This document shows positions 15,854 through 24,153 of a stretch of DNA of 34,968 nt, piece after piece. How positions within the stretch are numbered: the stretch's first letter is position 1; the number at the start of each line of letters is the position of its first letter. Source of the stretch: Kiritimatiellia bacterium (GTDB lineage: Bacteria; Verrucomicrobiota; Kiritimatiellia; CAIQIC01; Lenti-01); NCBI GenBank assembly GCA_017540905.1, contig JAFYAC010000036.1:1-34968 (forward strand), written 5' to 3'. The translations under genes and the position numbers were made by a program. A model generated the notes under the pieces. It was not told where the DNA came from. It ran no database searches and worked only from the letters and a program-made list of their open reading frames with translations.

Positions 15854-16483
15854 TTACTTGGAGTACAACTCGACGATGAGCTGTTCGTCGACGACGGGGG
15901 CGATTTCTTCGCGGGTCGGGACGTGGGTGACGGTGGCCTTGAATTCGTTCTTGTCGACTTCAAGCCACGCGGGCCAGCCGCGGGATTCGGCGGCGTCGAG
16001 GTGGGCCTTGGAGAATTCGCGGCTCTTCTTGGCGTCGCGGGCCTGGATGACTTCGCCGGGCTTGCATTTGTAGGAGGGGATGTTGACCTTCTTGCCGTCG
16101 ACGCGGACGTGTCCGTGGAGGACGAATTGGCGGGCGGCGCGGCGGGAAGGGGCGAGGCCCATGCGGTAGACGATGTTGTCGAGGCGCAGTTCGAGGGCCT
16201 GGAGGAGGACTTCGCCGGTGACGCCGCGGGCGCGGCGGGCGCGGGCGAAGAAGAGGCGGAACTGGCCTTCGCGCATGCCGTACATGTTGCGGAGGCGCTG
16301 TTTTTCCTGCAGCTGGATGCCGTAGTCCTTCAGGCGGGGACGGCGGCCGGTGCCGTGGGGGCCGGGGACGCCGGCGCCCTGGTCGATGGGGCACTTCGCC
16401 ATGTAGCAGCGGTCGCCCTTGAGGAAGAGTTTGAGTCCAACGCGGCGGCACTTCTTGCACACCGGACCAATGTATCTGCCCAT
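15854..16483 (-). CDS. rpsD: 30S ribosomal protein S4
   Basis: The 209-residue S4 protein starts assembly of the 30S body and binds 16S rRNA. It begins MGRYIGPVCKKCRRVGLKL. The two cysteine pairs CKKC and CYMAKC indicate the zinc-binding form. The S4 RNA-binding domain follows at ~95-155 (LDNIVYRMGLAPSRRAARQF, HGHVRVDGKKVNIPSY). Length and N-terminus are standard. It lies 41 bases after rpsK and 69 bases before rpoA on the same strand. Confidence 0.96.
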   Translation of the reverse strand: MGRYIGPVCKKCRRVGLKLFLKGDRCYMAKCPIDQGAGVPGPHGTGRRPRLKDYGIQLQEKQRLRNMYGMREGQFRLFFARARRARGVTGEVLLQALELRLDNIVYRMGLAPSRRAARQFVLHGHVRVDGKKVNIPSYKCKPGEVIQARDAKKSREFSKAHLDAAESRGWPAWLEVDKNEFKATVTHVPTREEIAPVVDEQLIVELYSK

Positions 16484-16523
16484 TTGTGTATCCTTCTTCT
16501 ATGCTTTGGGTGGAGATTGCGGT

Positions 16524-17024
16524 TCAGACGCGGCGGCGCTTGCGGGCGCGGCAGCCGTTGTGGGGGACCGGCGTGATGTCGCGGATGCCGGTGATGGTGA
16601 GGCCGGCGGCCTGGACGGCGCGGATGGCGCTCTCGCGGCCGGAGCCGGGGCCCTGGACGAGGATTTCGACCTCGTGGAGGCCGTGGCCGAGGGCGACCTT
16701 GCAGGCTTCCTGGGTGACGACGGTGCCGGCGTACGCGGTGCTCTTGCGGGAGCCCTTGAAGCCGCAGCGGCCGCCGCTGCTCCAGGAGATGACGTTGCCG
16801 CGCGGGTCGGTGATGCTGACGGTGGTGTTGTTGAAGGAGGCGAGGATGTGGACGACGCCGACGGGGATGTTCTTGGAACCCTTGATGCGGCGGACGGCGA
16901 TCTTGCCTTCGCCTTCGGCGGCGGGGGCGGCGGCATCGGCGGCGGGGGCCGCAGGGGCGGCGGCGGCCGGTGCGGCGGCGGCGGCTTGCTTCTCTTCGGG
17001 AGCGGGTTTGGTTTCTTCGGCCAT
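16524..17024 (-). CDS. rpsK: 30S ribosomal protein S11 with Ala/Pro-rich N-terminal extension
   Basis: The S11 core occupies residues ~40-166 and is well conserved ([51 protein letters not shown]). The protein forms part of the 30S platform next to the mRNA exit channel. The first ~38 residues are an extra Ala/Pro/Glu-rich segment ([20 protein letters not shown]) absent from typical ~129-residue S11 proteins; it is probably disordered. No good in-frame start removes the extension, and ATG 17024 sits 11 bases after the rpsM stop with GGAGTAG upstream, so I keep it. Confidence 0.95.
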   Translation of the reverse strand: MAEETKPAPEEKQAAAAAPAAAAPAAPAADAAAPAAEGEGKIAVRRIKGSKNIPVGVVHILASFNNTTVSITDPRGNVISWSSGGRCGFKGSRKSTAYAGTVVTQEACKVALGHGLHEVEILVQGPGSGRESAIRAVQAAGLTITGIRDITPVPHNGCRARKRRRV

Positions 17025-17035
17025 GGTCTACTCCT

Positions 17036-17452
17036 TTACTTGGTGGCGGCGTTGGCGGCGGCCTTGGCGGCGCTGCGGGCTTCCTTGCCGCGGACGGCGC
17101 CGACGGTCTTGCGGGGGCCCTTGCGGGTGCGGGCGTTGGTGGAGGTGCGCTGGCCGTGGACAGGCAGGCCCTTGCGGTGCCGGATGCCGCGGTAGCAGTT
17201 GACGGCGATGAGGCGGCGGATGTTGCCGTTGACTTCGCGGCGCAGGTCGCCTTCGACGACGTACTCTTCCTGCAGGAGCTTGGAGAGGGCGGCGATCTGT
17301 TCGCCGTTCAGGTCGTCGGCCTTGCAGGCCGGGTCGAGGCCGAGGCGCTCGACGACTTCCTTCGCGCGGGCGGGGCCCACGCCGTAAATGTAGCGGAGCG
17401 CGTATTCGATGCGCTTCTTGCCGGGGATATCGACACCAATCACTCTAGGCAT
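17036..17452 (-). CDS. rpsM: 30S ribosomal protein S13
   Basis: A 138-residue S13, the head protein that contacts the P-site tRNA and the 50S bridge. It shows the start MPRVIGVDIPGKKRIEYALR, the helix-two-turn-helix YGVGPARAKEVVERLG, and YRGIRHRKGLPVHGQRTSTN. The normal length is ~122; the extra residues are an Ala/Lys-rich tail (GKEARSAAKAAANAATK). It lies 24 bases after rpmJ, in the usual infA-rpmJ-rpsM-rpsK order. Confidence 0.97.
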   Translation of the reverse strand: MPRVIGVDIPGKKRIEYALRYIYGVGPARAKEVVERLGLDPACKADDLNGEQIAALSKLLQEEYVVEGDLRREVNGNIRRLIAVNCYRGIRHRKGLPVHGQRTSTNARTRKGPRKTVGAVRGKEARSAAKAAANAATK

Positions 17453-17476
17453 GTTGTATTCCTTCTCTCTTCCTCT

Positions 17477-17590
17477 TCAACCCTGGCGCTGTTTGTGGCG
17501 CAGGTCGGTGCAGATGACGCGCACCACGCCCTTGCGGCGCACGATCTTGCAGCGCTCGCAGATCCGTTTCACTGATGTTCTGACTTTCAT
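17477..17590 (-). CDS. rpmJ: 50S ribosomal protein L36
   Basis: A 37-residue protein beginning [20 protein letters not shown]. The zinc ligands C-x2-C, Cys and His are present (CERC, then [12 protein letters not shown]), so this is the zinc-binding (C+) form. The ATG overlaps the infA stop codon as ATGA (17590-17587), which couples translation of the two. Confidence 0.95.
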   Translation of the reverse strand: MKVRTSVKRICERCKIVRRKGVVRVICTDLRHKQRQG

Positions 17591-17826
17591 GTCTCTGTTT
17601 CCTGTTTTTTTGAAATCGACTGTATTTCGCCGCGCGAGAAGTCGAACGGCGACATCCGCACCCGCACCCGGTCGCCGGGCGCGCACCGTTGCGTCGCCGC
17701 AGGCGTATCCGCCTGCGGAAAGTACGCGGTGAACCCGTGGCCGTTTGCCAGTTCGGCGCGGAAAGCCCGACTGTCTATCACAGACAGCACCTCCGCGTCC
17801 AGCACAATATTTTCGTCCGTTGGCAT
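17587..17826 (-). CDS. infA: Divergent translation initiation factor IF-1
   Basis: A 79-residue S1/OB-fold protein placed between adk and rpmJ, the normal infA position. It keeps the OB-fold framework ([29 protein letters not shown], then [19 protein letters not shown]), which matches IF-1 well at both ends. The central loop that reads approximately GKMRKNYIRI in ordinary IF-1 is replaced by [13 protein letters not shown], losing the basic residues that touch 16S rRNA helix 44. The C-terminal tail is also longer than usual. Position and ends make IF-1 the best call; its rRNA contacts may differ. Confidence 0.85.
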   Translation of the reverse strand: MPTDENIVLDAEVLSVIDSRAFRAELANGHGFTAYFPQADTPAATQRCAPGDRVRVRMSPFDFSRGEIQSISKKQETET

Positions 17827-17910
17827 TTTTTTCTCGCGGGCCCGCCGCGGCGTCCTGGTGGGCGGTGGGGCGGCGGGGGCGGCCGGTGGGCGGGGGAACC
17901 CCGCACGGTT

Positions 17911-18552
17911 CTAGCCAAGCAGCTCCAGCATGGCGTCGGCCGTGGCCTTGGGCGACGCGGAGGCGTCGATGCGGACGAGGACGCCCTTCCTGTTGTAGAA
18001 ATCGATGAGGCCGGCGGTCTGGCGGTTGTAGACTTCGAGGCGGTTGAGGACGGTGGCCTCGCAGTCGTCGGCGCGCTGGTAGAGCTCGCCGCCGCACTGG
18101 TCGCAGACGCCCTCGACCTTGGGGGGGATGTTGGCGACGTGGTAGACCGCGCCGCACTTGCGGCAGACGCGGCGGCCGCTGATGCGGCCCACGATGACGT
18201 CCTGCGGGACGTCGAGGAGGAAGACCTTGTCGACCTTGGCGCCGGCGCGGGCGAGGACCTCGTCGAGCATGACCGCCTGGGCGTCGGTGCGGGGGAAGCC
18301 GTCGAACATGTACTTGCCGTCGCCGTCCCTGGCGAGGCGTTCTTCGACGAGGCGCATGATGACGGCGTCGGGGACGAGCTCGCCGGCTTCCATGTAGCGC
18401 TTGGCTTCGAGGCCGGTGGGGGTGCCGGCCTTGACGGCGGCGCGGAGCATGTCGCCGGTGGAGACGTGGGTGTAGTGCGCGACGTCGCGGACGCGCTCGG
18501 CGAGCGTGCCCTTGCCGGCGCCCGGGGCGCCCAGAAGGATGATGGTTTGCAT
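17911..18552 (-). CDS. adk: Adenylate kinase
   Basis: A 213-residue enzyme that interconverts ATP, AMP and ADP. It has the P-loop GAPGAGKGT at residues 7-15, the AMP-binding [10 protein letters not shown] segment, FDGFPRT, and the LID domain with two zinc-type cysteine pairs (CRKCG and CDQCG), so this is the long zinc-LID form. The ATG at 18552 gives the expected [15 protein letters not shown] start; longer upstream starts would add non-homologous residues. It opens the ribosomal gene cluster, with an 84-base gap before infA and without the map gene that often lies between them. secY is not next to it. Confidence 0.95.
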   Translation of the reverse strand: MQTIILLGAPGAGKGTLAERVRDVAHYTHVSTGDMLRAAVKAGTPTGLEAKRYMEAGELVPDAVIMRLVEERLARDGDGKYMFDGFPRTDAQAVMLDEVLARAGAKVDKVFLLDVPQDVIVGRISGRRVCRKCGAVYHVANIPPKVEGVCDQCGGELYQRADDCEATVLNRLEVYNRQTAGLIDFYNRKGVLVRIDASASPKATADAMLELLG

Positions 18553-18591
18553 GATGTGGCCTGTCTCTGTGTTCTTGACTTGGTCTGTGGA

Positions 18592-18620
18592 TGCATAGTC
18601 CATTTCGGTCTGGCATTCAA
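18592..18620 (-). promoter_or_regulatory. Possible promoter of the adk operon
   Basis: On the minus strand TTGAAT (18620-18615) and TATGCA (18597-18592) are 17 bases apart, about 40 bases before the adk ATG. The match to sigma70 consensus is moderate. Confidence 0.4.
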
Positions 18621-18897
18621 GCGGAAAACGAAAGAAGCCGCGGGATGAACAGGAGAGTGGGGGCGACGGTGCGCCCCCGGCAAGACACAGATGGTACGAG
18701 GACGGGGGGAAGAAGTTGGGTTGGGAGGTGGTTGTGGGGCGGGGTAGGATGGGCACGTGGGGTTCAAGAAACCGTGTGGCCGTTCCGCCAGCCATTTCCA
18801 CTTCGGACGCGCGGAAGCGCGTCCCAGTGGAGAGCGCAAGGGGCGCGCTTTCGCGCGACCATGTGGGTGGGAAACGTTCGGGAAGCGGCAGAAAACC
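18621..18897. other. Spacer between adk and the acyltransferase fusion
   Basis: Roughly 280 bases with no gene. It holds the palindromic element at 18805-18824 and a second GC-rich inverted motif just after it (GCGCGCTTTCGCGCG, near 18844-18858). Nothing else was recognised. Confidence 0.5.
18805..18824. repeat. Perfect GC-rich palindrome, copy 2
   Basis: GGACGCGCGGAAGCGCGTCC has perfect 8-base arms and a GGAA loop. It is the counterpart of the hairpin at 874-893 upstream of gcvH. Confidence 0.7.
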
Positions 18898-20766
18898 TTA
18901 AACCGCTCCCGGGGCGGAGGGGTCGGAGGGGAGAGGGTCGAGGAGCCAGCGGGAGTTGTACCAGAACCATTGGGAGGGTTCGGCGCGGACGGTGCGGTCG
19001 ATTTCATCCATGACTTGCTGGAGGAGGCGGGAGGCTTCGGCTTTCTTGTCGGCGGCGGGGTCCGGGGTCCAGGGGCCGAGGAGGGTCATGGTGTGGCGCG
19101 TCCAGCCGTCGCGGCGCATGATGGCCAGGAAGACCGGGACTTTGGCCTGCACGGAGAATTCGCCGAGGCCCGGGTAGGTGTTGGCCACGCCGCCGAAAAT
19201 TTTTACCGGGACGCCCGGGGTCTTGGAGCGGAGGTCGGGCATCATGGCCAGGTATTTGCCTTTGCGGAGGTTGGAAAGGACTTTTCTGAGGAGGTTGGGT
19301 TCGCCCTTGAAGAGGAGTTCGAGTTCGCCGGCGTGGCGGAGCTGCCGGAGCCAGCGGCTGACGAGCGGGTTCTTCTGGTCGCGCGTGATGGTGAACATGT
19401 CGACGCCGCACTGGGGGGCGACGATGCCCGCCAGTTCCCAGTTGCCGGTGTGGGGACAGGCGAAGATGCCGCCGAGTCCGGGATGGGCCTCGGCATGGGC
19501 GCGGAATTTGGCGAGGGCGGCGTCCATCCCGACGGGGACGGGGAGGGTCGGGTGCCGGGAAAGGTAGATCATTTCGGCGGCGGTGAAGGCGGTGTTGCGG
19601 AAGGAGAGCCAGGCATCGCGGCGGGCGGCCTTCGGGGGGTAGGTTTCGCCCATGACGAGGCGGATGCGGCGGACGGCTTCGCGGCGCTTGCGGCCGATGA
19701 AGGGGTACGCGAGGCGGGCGAGCAGCCACGCGAGGAAGAGGGCGCCGCGGTAGGGGAGCAGGGAGAGGAGGAAGGCGACGGCGCGGAGGGAGATGTATTC
19801 GGCGACGTGTTTGGGGCGGTATTTCACGGGGCGGGTCGAGGGGGACAATGGGGACAATGGGGACGGTGGGGACGAGGGGGACGGCGTGGGGGGCTTGGGC
19901 ATGCGCTTGCGGAGGATGCGGTCGGTGAGGGATTGGGGGATGAAGCGGACGGTGAGGTCGACGAGGCGCGCGGAGGGGGTGACGAAGTAGCGGCGGCGGG
20001 GACGGGCGCTCTCCAGGGCGCGGGCGATGGCGCGGGCGGCTTCTTCGGGGGGGCGCGTCCAGAAGTCGGGTTTCTTGACCTGTCGGCGGCGGCGCTCGAT
20101 TTCCTTGGCGTAGAGGGGGCCGTAGGCGGAGGCGGTGGCGTCGACGTTGCGGTCGAGGGCTTCGACGGCGTTCTTGCGGAAGCGGCTGACGATGGCCCCG
20201 GGCTCGACGATGGAGACGCGGATGCCGCGCGGGGCGAGTTCGATGCGCATGGCGTCGGACAGGGCCTCCAGGGCGAATTTGGAGGCGCAGTAGGCGGCGG
20301 TCATGGGGACGGCGATGCGGCCGAAGACGGAGCTGACGTTGACGATGCGTCCGCGCGCGGCGGCGAGGCCGGGCAGGAGGGCGCGGGTGAGTTCGTGGAC
20401 GCCGAAGAGGTTGGTCTCGAACTGGGCGCGCAGGGCGTCGCGGCCGAGGTCTTCGATGGCGCCGGCCTGGCAGTAGCCGGCGTTGTTGACGAGGGCGTCG
20501 AGTCGGCCGCCGGACGCGCCGAGGACGGCCGCGGCGGCGGAGGCGACGGAGGTTGGGTTGGCCAGGTCGAGGGGGACCGGGAAGAGGCCGTCGCGGCCCA
20601 GCGCGCCGAGGTCGGCCGCGGTGCGCGCGGTGGCGAAGACGCGCCATCCGCGCTCCGCCAGCAGGTGCGCGGTGGCGGCGCCGATGCCGGAGGAGCAGCC
20701 GGTGACGAGCACGGTGCGGGCGGCGGGGGCGGCGGAGGCGGAAGTGGTGGCGGCGGGGGTGGTCAT
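18898..20766 (-). CDS. Fusion of short-chain dehydrogenase and LpxL/HtrB-like acyltransferase
   Basis: One 622-residue reading frame. Residues ~18-270 are a classical SDR: TVLVTGCSSGIGAATAHLL (TGxxxGIG), NNAG, catalytic Ser in NVSSVFGR and YCASK (YxxxK). Residues ~325-615 are a lysophospholipid/lipid A acyltransferase-like domain with a hydrophobic N-terminal segment (AVAFLLSLLPYRGALFLAWL), the H-x4-E-like motif HTGNWE, and the C-terminal QWFWYNSRW motif. Between them lies a Pro/Ser-rich linker (PPTPSPSSPPSPLSPLSPS) encoded by a 9-base tandem repeat. The ATG at 20766 overlaps the stop of the molybdopterin gene as ATGA. Acyltransferases of this type work at the inner membrane on lipid A or related lipids. 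The SDR substrate is unknown. An alternative is two genes fused by loss of a stop codon. Confidence 0.82.
   Translation of the reverse strand: MTTPAATTSASAAPAARTVLVTGCSSGIGAATAHLLAERGWRVFATARTAADLGALGRDGLFPVPLDLANPTSVASAAAAVLGASGGRLDALVNNAGYCQAGAIEDLGRDALRAQFETNLFGVHELTRALLPGLAAARGRIVNVSSVFGRIAVPMTAAYCASKFALEALSDAMRIELAPRGIRVSIVEPGAIVSRFRKNAVEALDRNVDATASAYGPLYAKEIERRRRQVKKPDFWTRPPEEAARAIARALESARPRRRYFVTPSARLVDLTVRFIPQSLTDRILRKRMPKPPTPSPSSPPSPLSPLSPSTRPVKYRPKHVAEYISLRAVAFLLSLLPYRGALFLAWLLARLAYPFIGRKRREAVRRIRLVMGETYPPKAARRDAWLSFRNTAFTAAEMIYLSRHPTLPVPVGMDAALAKFRAHAEAHPGLGGIFACPHTGNWELAGIVAPQCGVDMFTITRDQKNPLVSRWLRQLRHAGELELLFKGEPNLLRKVLSNLRKGKYLAMMPDLRSKTPGVPVKIFGGVANTYPGLGEFSVQAKVPVFLAIMRRDGWTRHTMTLLGPWTPDPAADKKAEASRLLQQVMDEIDRTVRAEPSQWFWYNSRWLLDPLPSDPSAPGAV
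19841..19885. repeat. 9-base tandem repeat encoding the fusion linker
   Basis: Plus-strand units GGGGACAAT, GGGGACAAT, GGGGACGGT, GGGGACGAG and GGGGACGGC follow each other. The GGGACAA word also dominates the intergenic element at 3121-3241 and 9744-9865. On the coding strand the repeat gives the Pro/Ser-rich linker between the two enzyme domains. Confidence 0.7.
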
Positions 20767-23108
20767 GCCTGCGGGTGGAGGGCGCGGAAGAGGGCTTCGG
20801 CGTTGAGGGGGAGGGTGCGCAGGCGGGCGCCGGTCGCGGCTTCGATGGCGTTGGCGATTGCCGGGGCGAGGCCGTCCATGGGCATCTCGCCGAGGCCCTT
20901 TCCGCCGGGAGGGGCGAAGGTGTAGGGGTACTCGACGAACTGGATGTCCATTTCGGGGACGTCGAGGGCGGTCGGGATGATGTAGGTTTGCAGGCGGGCG
21001 GCGTCGAAGTTGCCGTTTTTCCCGATGGCGGTGCGCTCCATCACGGTGTAGCCGAGGGCTTGCACGAGGCCGCCTTCGACCTGGCCTTTCGCGGTCAGGG
21101 GGTTGATGACGCGGCCGATGTCGAGAATGGAGGTGATCTTCGTCACGCGCGGTTCGCAGGTGACGGGGTCGACTTCGACTTCGGCGACGTCGGCGGACCA
21201 GGAGTAGCCGGGATAGGCGTCGCCCTTGAAGGTGGTTTGGTTCCAGTCGGTGGCGGGCGGGAGGAGGAATTGGTAGGTGCCGCTGACGGGGGCCTTGGCG
21301 GCGGCCAGCAGGTCGGCGGCGGCGCGGGCGAAGGGGATGGGTTTGCGGCCGTCGGAGTGCAATTGGGAGTGGTCGAGGCGGCAGGGGGCGCCGCGGAAGT
21401 ATTGGGTGGAGGCGAAGGTCTCGATCTGGCGGCGGAGGTCGCATCCGGCGCCCCATACGACGTTGCCGACGACCATGGTGGTGCGGGAGGCGACGGTGGG
21501 GCCGGAGTTGGGGACCTTGGAGGTGTCGGCCAGCGGGAAGCGGATGCGGGAGGGGTCGAGGGAGAGGGCGTCGGCCGCGATCTGGGTGAAGATGGTGTGG
21601 ACGCCCTGCCCCATCTCGGTGGAGGAGACGCGGATTTCGACGCCGGGTTTGCCGTCGTCGAGCGTCACGAGGTCGAGGCGGCCCCTGGCCTTGAATTTGG
21701 CTTCGCCGTCGCCCGTGAAGGCGGATCCGTGGCCGAAGAAGGAGATGCCGATGCCGTACAGTTTGTCCTGGCCCTTGCGGAGGGTGCCGTGGGAGCAGCG
21801 CTTGAGTTTTTCGGCATAGCCGCTGCGGTCGAGGGCGGTCTTGAGGACGGCGGTGGTGCCGTTTTCGCCGGTGAGGAGCTGTCCGGTGGAGGTGCGCTGG
21901 CCGGGGCGGATGTGGTGCTTGAGGCGGTATTTGTGGGGCGCGAGGCCGCAGTCGGCCGCGATTTCGTCGATGATGGATTCGAGTCCCCAGATGGCCTGCG
22001 GGGCGCCGAAGCCGCGGAAGGCGCCGCACGGCATGGAGTTGGTCCGCACGACGCGCCCGCGGATGCTGACGTTGGGGCAGGCGTAGGCAAGGGCGCAGTG
22101 GAGGATGCCGCGGTACATGACGACGTCGGAGATCGTCAGGTAGGCGCCGCCGTCGAGGAGGTAGTCGCAGTCGATGGCGGTCGGGGTGCCGTCGGTTTTG
22201 TAGCCGATCTTGAAGCGGACCCAGACGGGGTGGCGCTTGGGGGTGTAGAGGATGTCTTCGTTGCGCTCGTAGGAGATGCGCACGGGGCGGTGCGCCTTGA
22301 GGGCCGCCAGGGCGGCGTAGCCGGCGAGCATCGAGGGGTAGTCTTCCTTGCCGCCGAAGGCGCCGCCCATCGGGGTCTGCGCGACGCGGATTTTCTCGGT
22401 CGGCAGGCGCAGGGCGTCGTTGAGCTCGGTCGCCGGGAAGTAGGGGCACTGGATGGAGCCTTCGACGCGGATTCCGCCGTCGCGCTCGGGGGTCACGCAG
22501 AGGCCCTGGGGTTCGAGGTAGAGCTGCTCCTGGTGGCCGGCGCGGTACTCGCGCTCCATCACGCGGTCGGCCGCGCGGAAGCCCGCCGCGACGTCGCCCT
22601 TCTCGATGGTCTGCTCCTTGAGGTACTCCAGCGACGCGGGGTCGGCCTTGAAGCGCTCGACGCCGTCGTCGAGGAGCCGCAGGAGCGGCGGGAGCGGGTC
22701 GATCGCGAACTTCACCGCGGCGGCCGCGGCGCGGGCCTTCTCGGGGGTCGGGGCCGCGACGATGGCGATGGGCTCGCCGCGGTAGCGGACTTCGGCGCCG
22801 ACGGCCGCCATCAGCGGCATCGTGCGGTCGTGCATGTGTACGACGTTCTCGCCCGGGATGTCGGCGGCCGTCGCAACCGTCACGCCGCGCCAGTCGAAGG
22901 ACGGGTCCCTGGTCACGCTCCTGAGGATGCCGCGCGGGACGTCCGAGCGGACCACGACGCCGGCGAGCGCGCGTCCGCGGGGGATGTCGCCGAGGTACTT
23001 CGTCGCGCCGCGGACCTTGTCCGCCGCGTCCACGCGGAGCATCTCCGAACCGACGTGCTCGAACCGCGGGGTTGCCGCCTTGGGTGCCTTTGCCTTTGCC
23101 TGTGCCAT
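20763..23108 (-). CDS. Xanthine dehydrogenase-family molybdopterin-binding subunit
   Basis: A 781-residue large subunit of the molybdenum hydroxylase family. It begins with the a/b-hammerhead domain (~30-135: DKVRGATKYLGDIP) and then the molybdopterin-binding domains. Visible motifs are GGAFGGKE, PCGAFRGFGAPQA, STEMGQGVHT, and GGKGLGEMP with the catalytic Glu near residue 741. Such enzymes hydroxylate purines, aldehydes or N-heterocycles. The iron-sulfur and FAD subunits that normally accompany this subunit are not adjacent; the next gene is the SDR-acyltransferase. The Ala/Lys-rich first ~12 residues are unusual but harmless. The YgeW-like gene 18 kb away suggests purine or ureide use, but substrate cannot be assigned. 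Confidence 0.88.
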   Translation of the reverse strand: MAQAKAKAPKAATPRFEHVGSEMLRVDAADKVRGATKYLGDIPRGRALAGVVVRSDVPRGILRSVTRDPSFDWRGVTVATAADIPGENVVHMHDRTMPLMAAVGAEVRYRGEPIAIVAAPTPEKARAAAAAVKFAIDPLPPLLRLLDDGVERFKADPASLEYLKEQTIEKGDVAAGFRAADRVMEREYRAGHQEQLYLEPQGLCVTPERDGGIRVEGSIQCPYFPATELNDALRLPTEKIRVAQTPMGGAFGGKEDYPSMLAGYAALAALKAHRPVRISYERNEDILYTPKRHPVWVRFKIGYKTDGTPTAIDCDYLLDGGAYLTISDVVMYRGILHCALAYACPNVSIRGRVVRTNSMPCGAFRGFGAPQAIWGLESIIDEIAADCGLAPHKYRLKHHIRPGQRTSTGQLLTGENGTTAVLKTALDRSGYAEKLKRCSHGTLRKGQDKLYGIGISFFGHGSAFTGDGEAKFKARGRLDLVTLDDGKPGVEIRVSSTEMGQGVHTIFTQIAADALSLDPSRIRFPLADTSKVPNSGPTVASRTTMVVGNVVWGAGCDLRRQIETFASTQYFRGAPCRLDHSQLHSDGRKPIPFARAAADLLAAAKAPVSGTYQFLLPPATDWNQTTFKGDAYPGYSWSADVAEVEVDPVTCEPRVTKITSILDIGRVINPLTAKGQVEGGLVQALGYTVMERTAIGKNGNFDAARLQTYIIPTALDVPEMDIQFVEYPYTFAPPGGKGLGEMPMDGLAPAIANAIEAATGARLRTLPLNAEALFRALHPQA

Positions 23109-23245
23109 GATCGACCGCCTTGTGTTGGGGGCGTGCGCGCGCCGGCCGCTCCGGCGTGCGCTTGCGCCATCCCTTCCTTACCCCATTCGCCGCGGCTTGG
23201 CAACGCGGAAGCGCGGGCGGGCGGGGCGGGCGCGGGGGCGGATCC

Positions 23246-23274
23246 TTGACGGGCGGTTGCGGGGCGGGTATTTT
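23246..23274 (+). promoter_or_regulatory. Promoter of the acetyltransferase gene
   Basis: TTGACG (23246-23251) and TATTTT (23269-23274) are 17 bases apart in an otherwise very GC-rich spacer. The start codon is 21 bases after the -10, leaving a very short leader that still includes the ribosome site GAGGAGG at 23283-23289. Confidence 0.55.
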
Positions 23275-23295
23275 CGGGGGAAGAGGAGGCAGAGC

Positions 23296-23871
23296 ATGAG
23301 CGAGGCCGAAAAGGATGCGATATTCAGGCAGATCGACGAGACCGGGACGGTGCGGAGGGGGGATCCGGGGTTCGGCGAGCTGGAGGGGGAGCTCATCCGC
23401 TCCCATGCGCTGTGCCTGGAAATATCGGCCAGAAAACCGACGGACCCGGAGTACAAGGGGCTGCTGGAAGAACTGCTGGGACGGGAAATCGACGGGAGCG
23501 TGGCCATCGTTTCGCCGTTTTACTGCGATTGCGGATGCCGGCTCCGCGTCGGGAAGAACATCATCATCAACAAGGGGGCGACGATCTTTTCCGCCGGGAG
23601 GGTGGAGATCGGGGACAACGTCCTGATCGCGCCCGACGTCAAGATCGTGACGGTGGACCACGATCTCCGGGACCGGATGAATTGCCTCCATTTCGGGAAG
23701 GTGACGGTGAAGGACAACGCGTGGATCTGCATCGGTGCGATCGTGTGCCCGGGGGTGACGATCGGGAAAAACGCCGTGGTCGCCGCGGGCGCGGTCGTGA
23801 CGAAGGACGTCCCGGACAATGTGATGGTAGGGGGGAATCCGGCGCGGATCATCAAGCGGGTGGACGAGTGA
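23296..23871 (+). CDS. Hexapeptide-repeat O-acetyltransferase (maltose/galactoside type)
   Basis: A 191-residue left-handed beta-helix acetyltransferase. The N-terminal helical part (~1-70) resembles the maltose acetyltransferase domain. The C-terminal part shows hexapeptide repeats (IIINKGATIFSAGRVEIGDN, VIVxPGVTIGKNAVVAAGAV-like) and ends in MVGGNPARIIKRV, typical of the NodL/LacA/Maa group. The catalytic His is in VTVDHDL. These enzymes transfer acetyl from acetyl-CoA to sugars; the acceptor is unknown. A strong GAGGAGG lies 6 bases before the ATG. It is transcribed divergently from the molybdopterin operon, and its stop codon lies inside the 7-base tandem repeat AGTGACG. Confidence 0.88.
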   Translation: MSEAEKDAIFRQIDETGTVRRGDPGFGELEGELIRSHALCLEISARKPTDPEYKGLLEELLGREIDGSVAIVSPFYCDCGCRLRVGKNIIINKGATIFSAGRVEIGDNVLIAPDVKIVTVDHDLRDRMNCLHFGKVTVKDNAWICIGAIVCPGVTIGKNAVVAAGAVVTKDVPDNVMVGGNPARIIKRVDE

Positions 23872-23925
23872 CGAGTGACGAGTGACGAGATGCGGTGCGC
23901 CCGCTGCGCGGGCGGGGAGTGGGAG
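23867..23925. repeat. AGTGACG tandem repeat and GC-rich spacer element
   Basis: Three perfect units of AGTGACG (23867-23887) start within the end of the acetyltransferase gene. They are followed by GCGCGGGCGGGGAGTGG, matching the 4073-4110 spacer. A related run, AGTGAAAAGTGAAAAG, is at 23955-23970. Confidence 0.6.
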
Positions 23926-24020
23926 GGAGGCGGCACGGAGGCCGCCTGGCAGACAAGTGAAAAGTGAAAAGAGAAAAGTGACGAGATGAGGTGCGGCCAT
24001 TCGGCCGCCCGTTTTCACAT

Positions 24021-24064
24021 GGGCGCGGCGGGATGCCGCACCTCCGGAAGTGGAGCGGAAGCTT
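24021..24064. repeat. 44-base dispersed element, copy 2 (inverted)
   Basis: Reverse-complement counterpart of 3050-3093: it starts GGGCGCGGC, contains GATGCCGCACCTCC and ends GCGGAAGCTT. Confidence 0.75.
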
Positions 24065-24153
24065 TTGGGCATGCAGAGACAGGGGCATGCGCGGCATGGG
24101 GTCACGCAGGGAGCGGGCGTTGCGGATTGCGGAGGAGGGGGAGGGAGGGTATG

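Noticed and set aside
14747-16576. 609-codon plus-strand frame opposite rpoA and rpsD
   Set aside because: Gly/Asp/Val-rich translation antisense to highly conserved ribosomal genes; a GC-rich shadow.
20775-23249. 824-codon plus-strand frame opposite the molybdopterin subunit
   Set aside because: Mirror of the codon pattern of a recognised gene; no family features.
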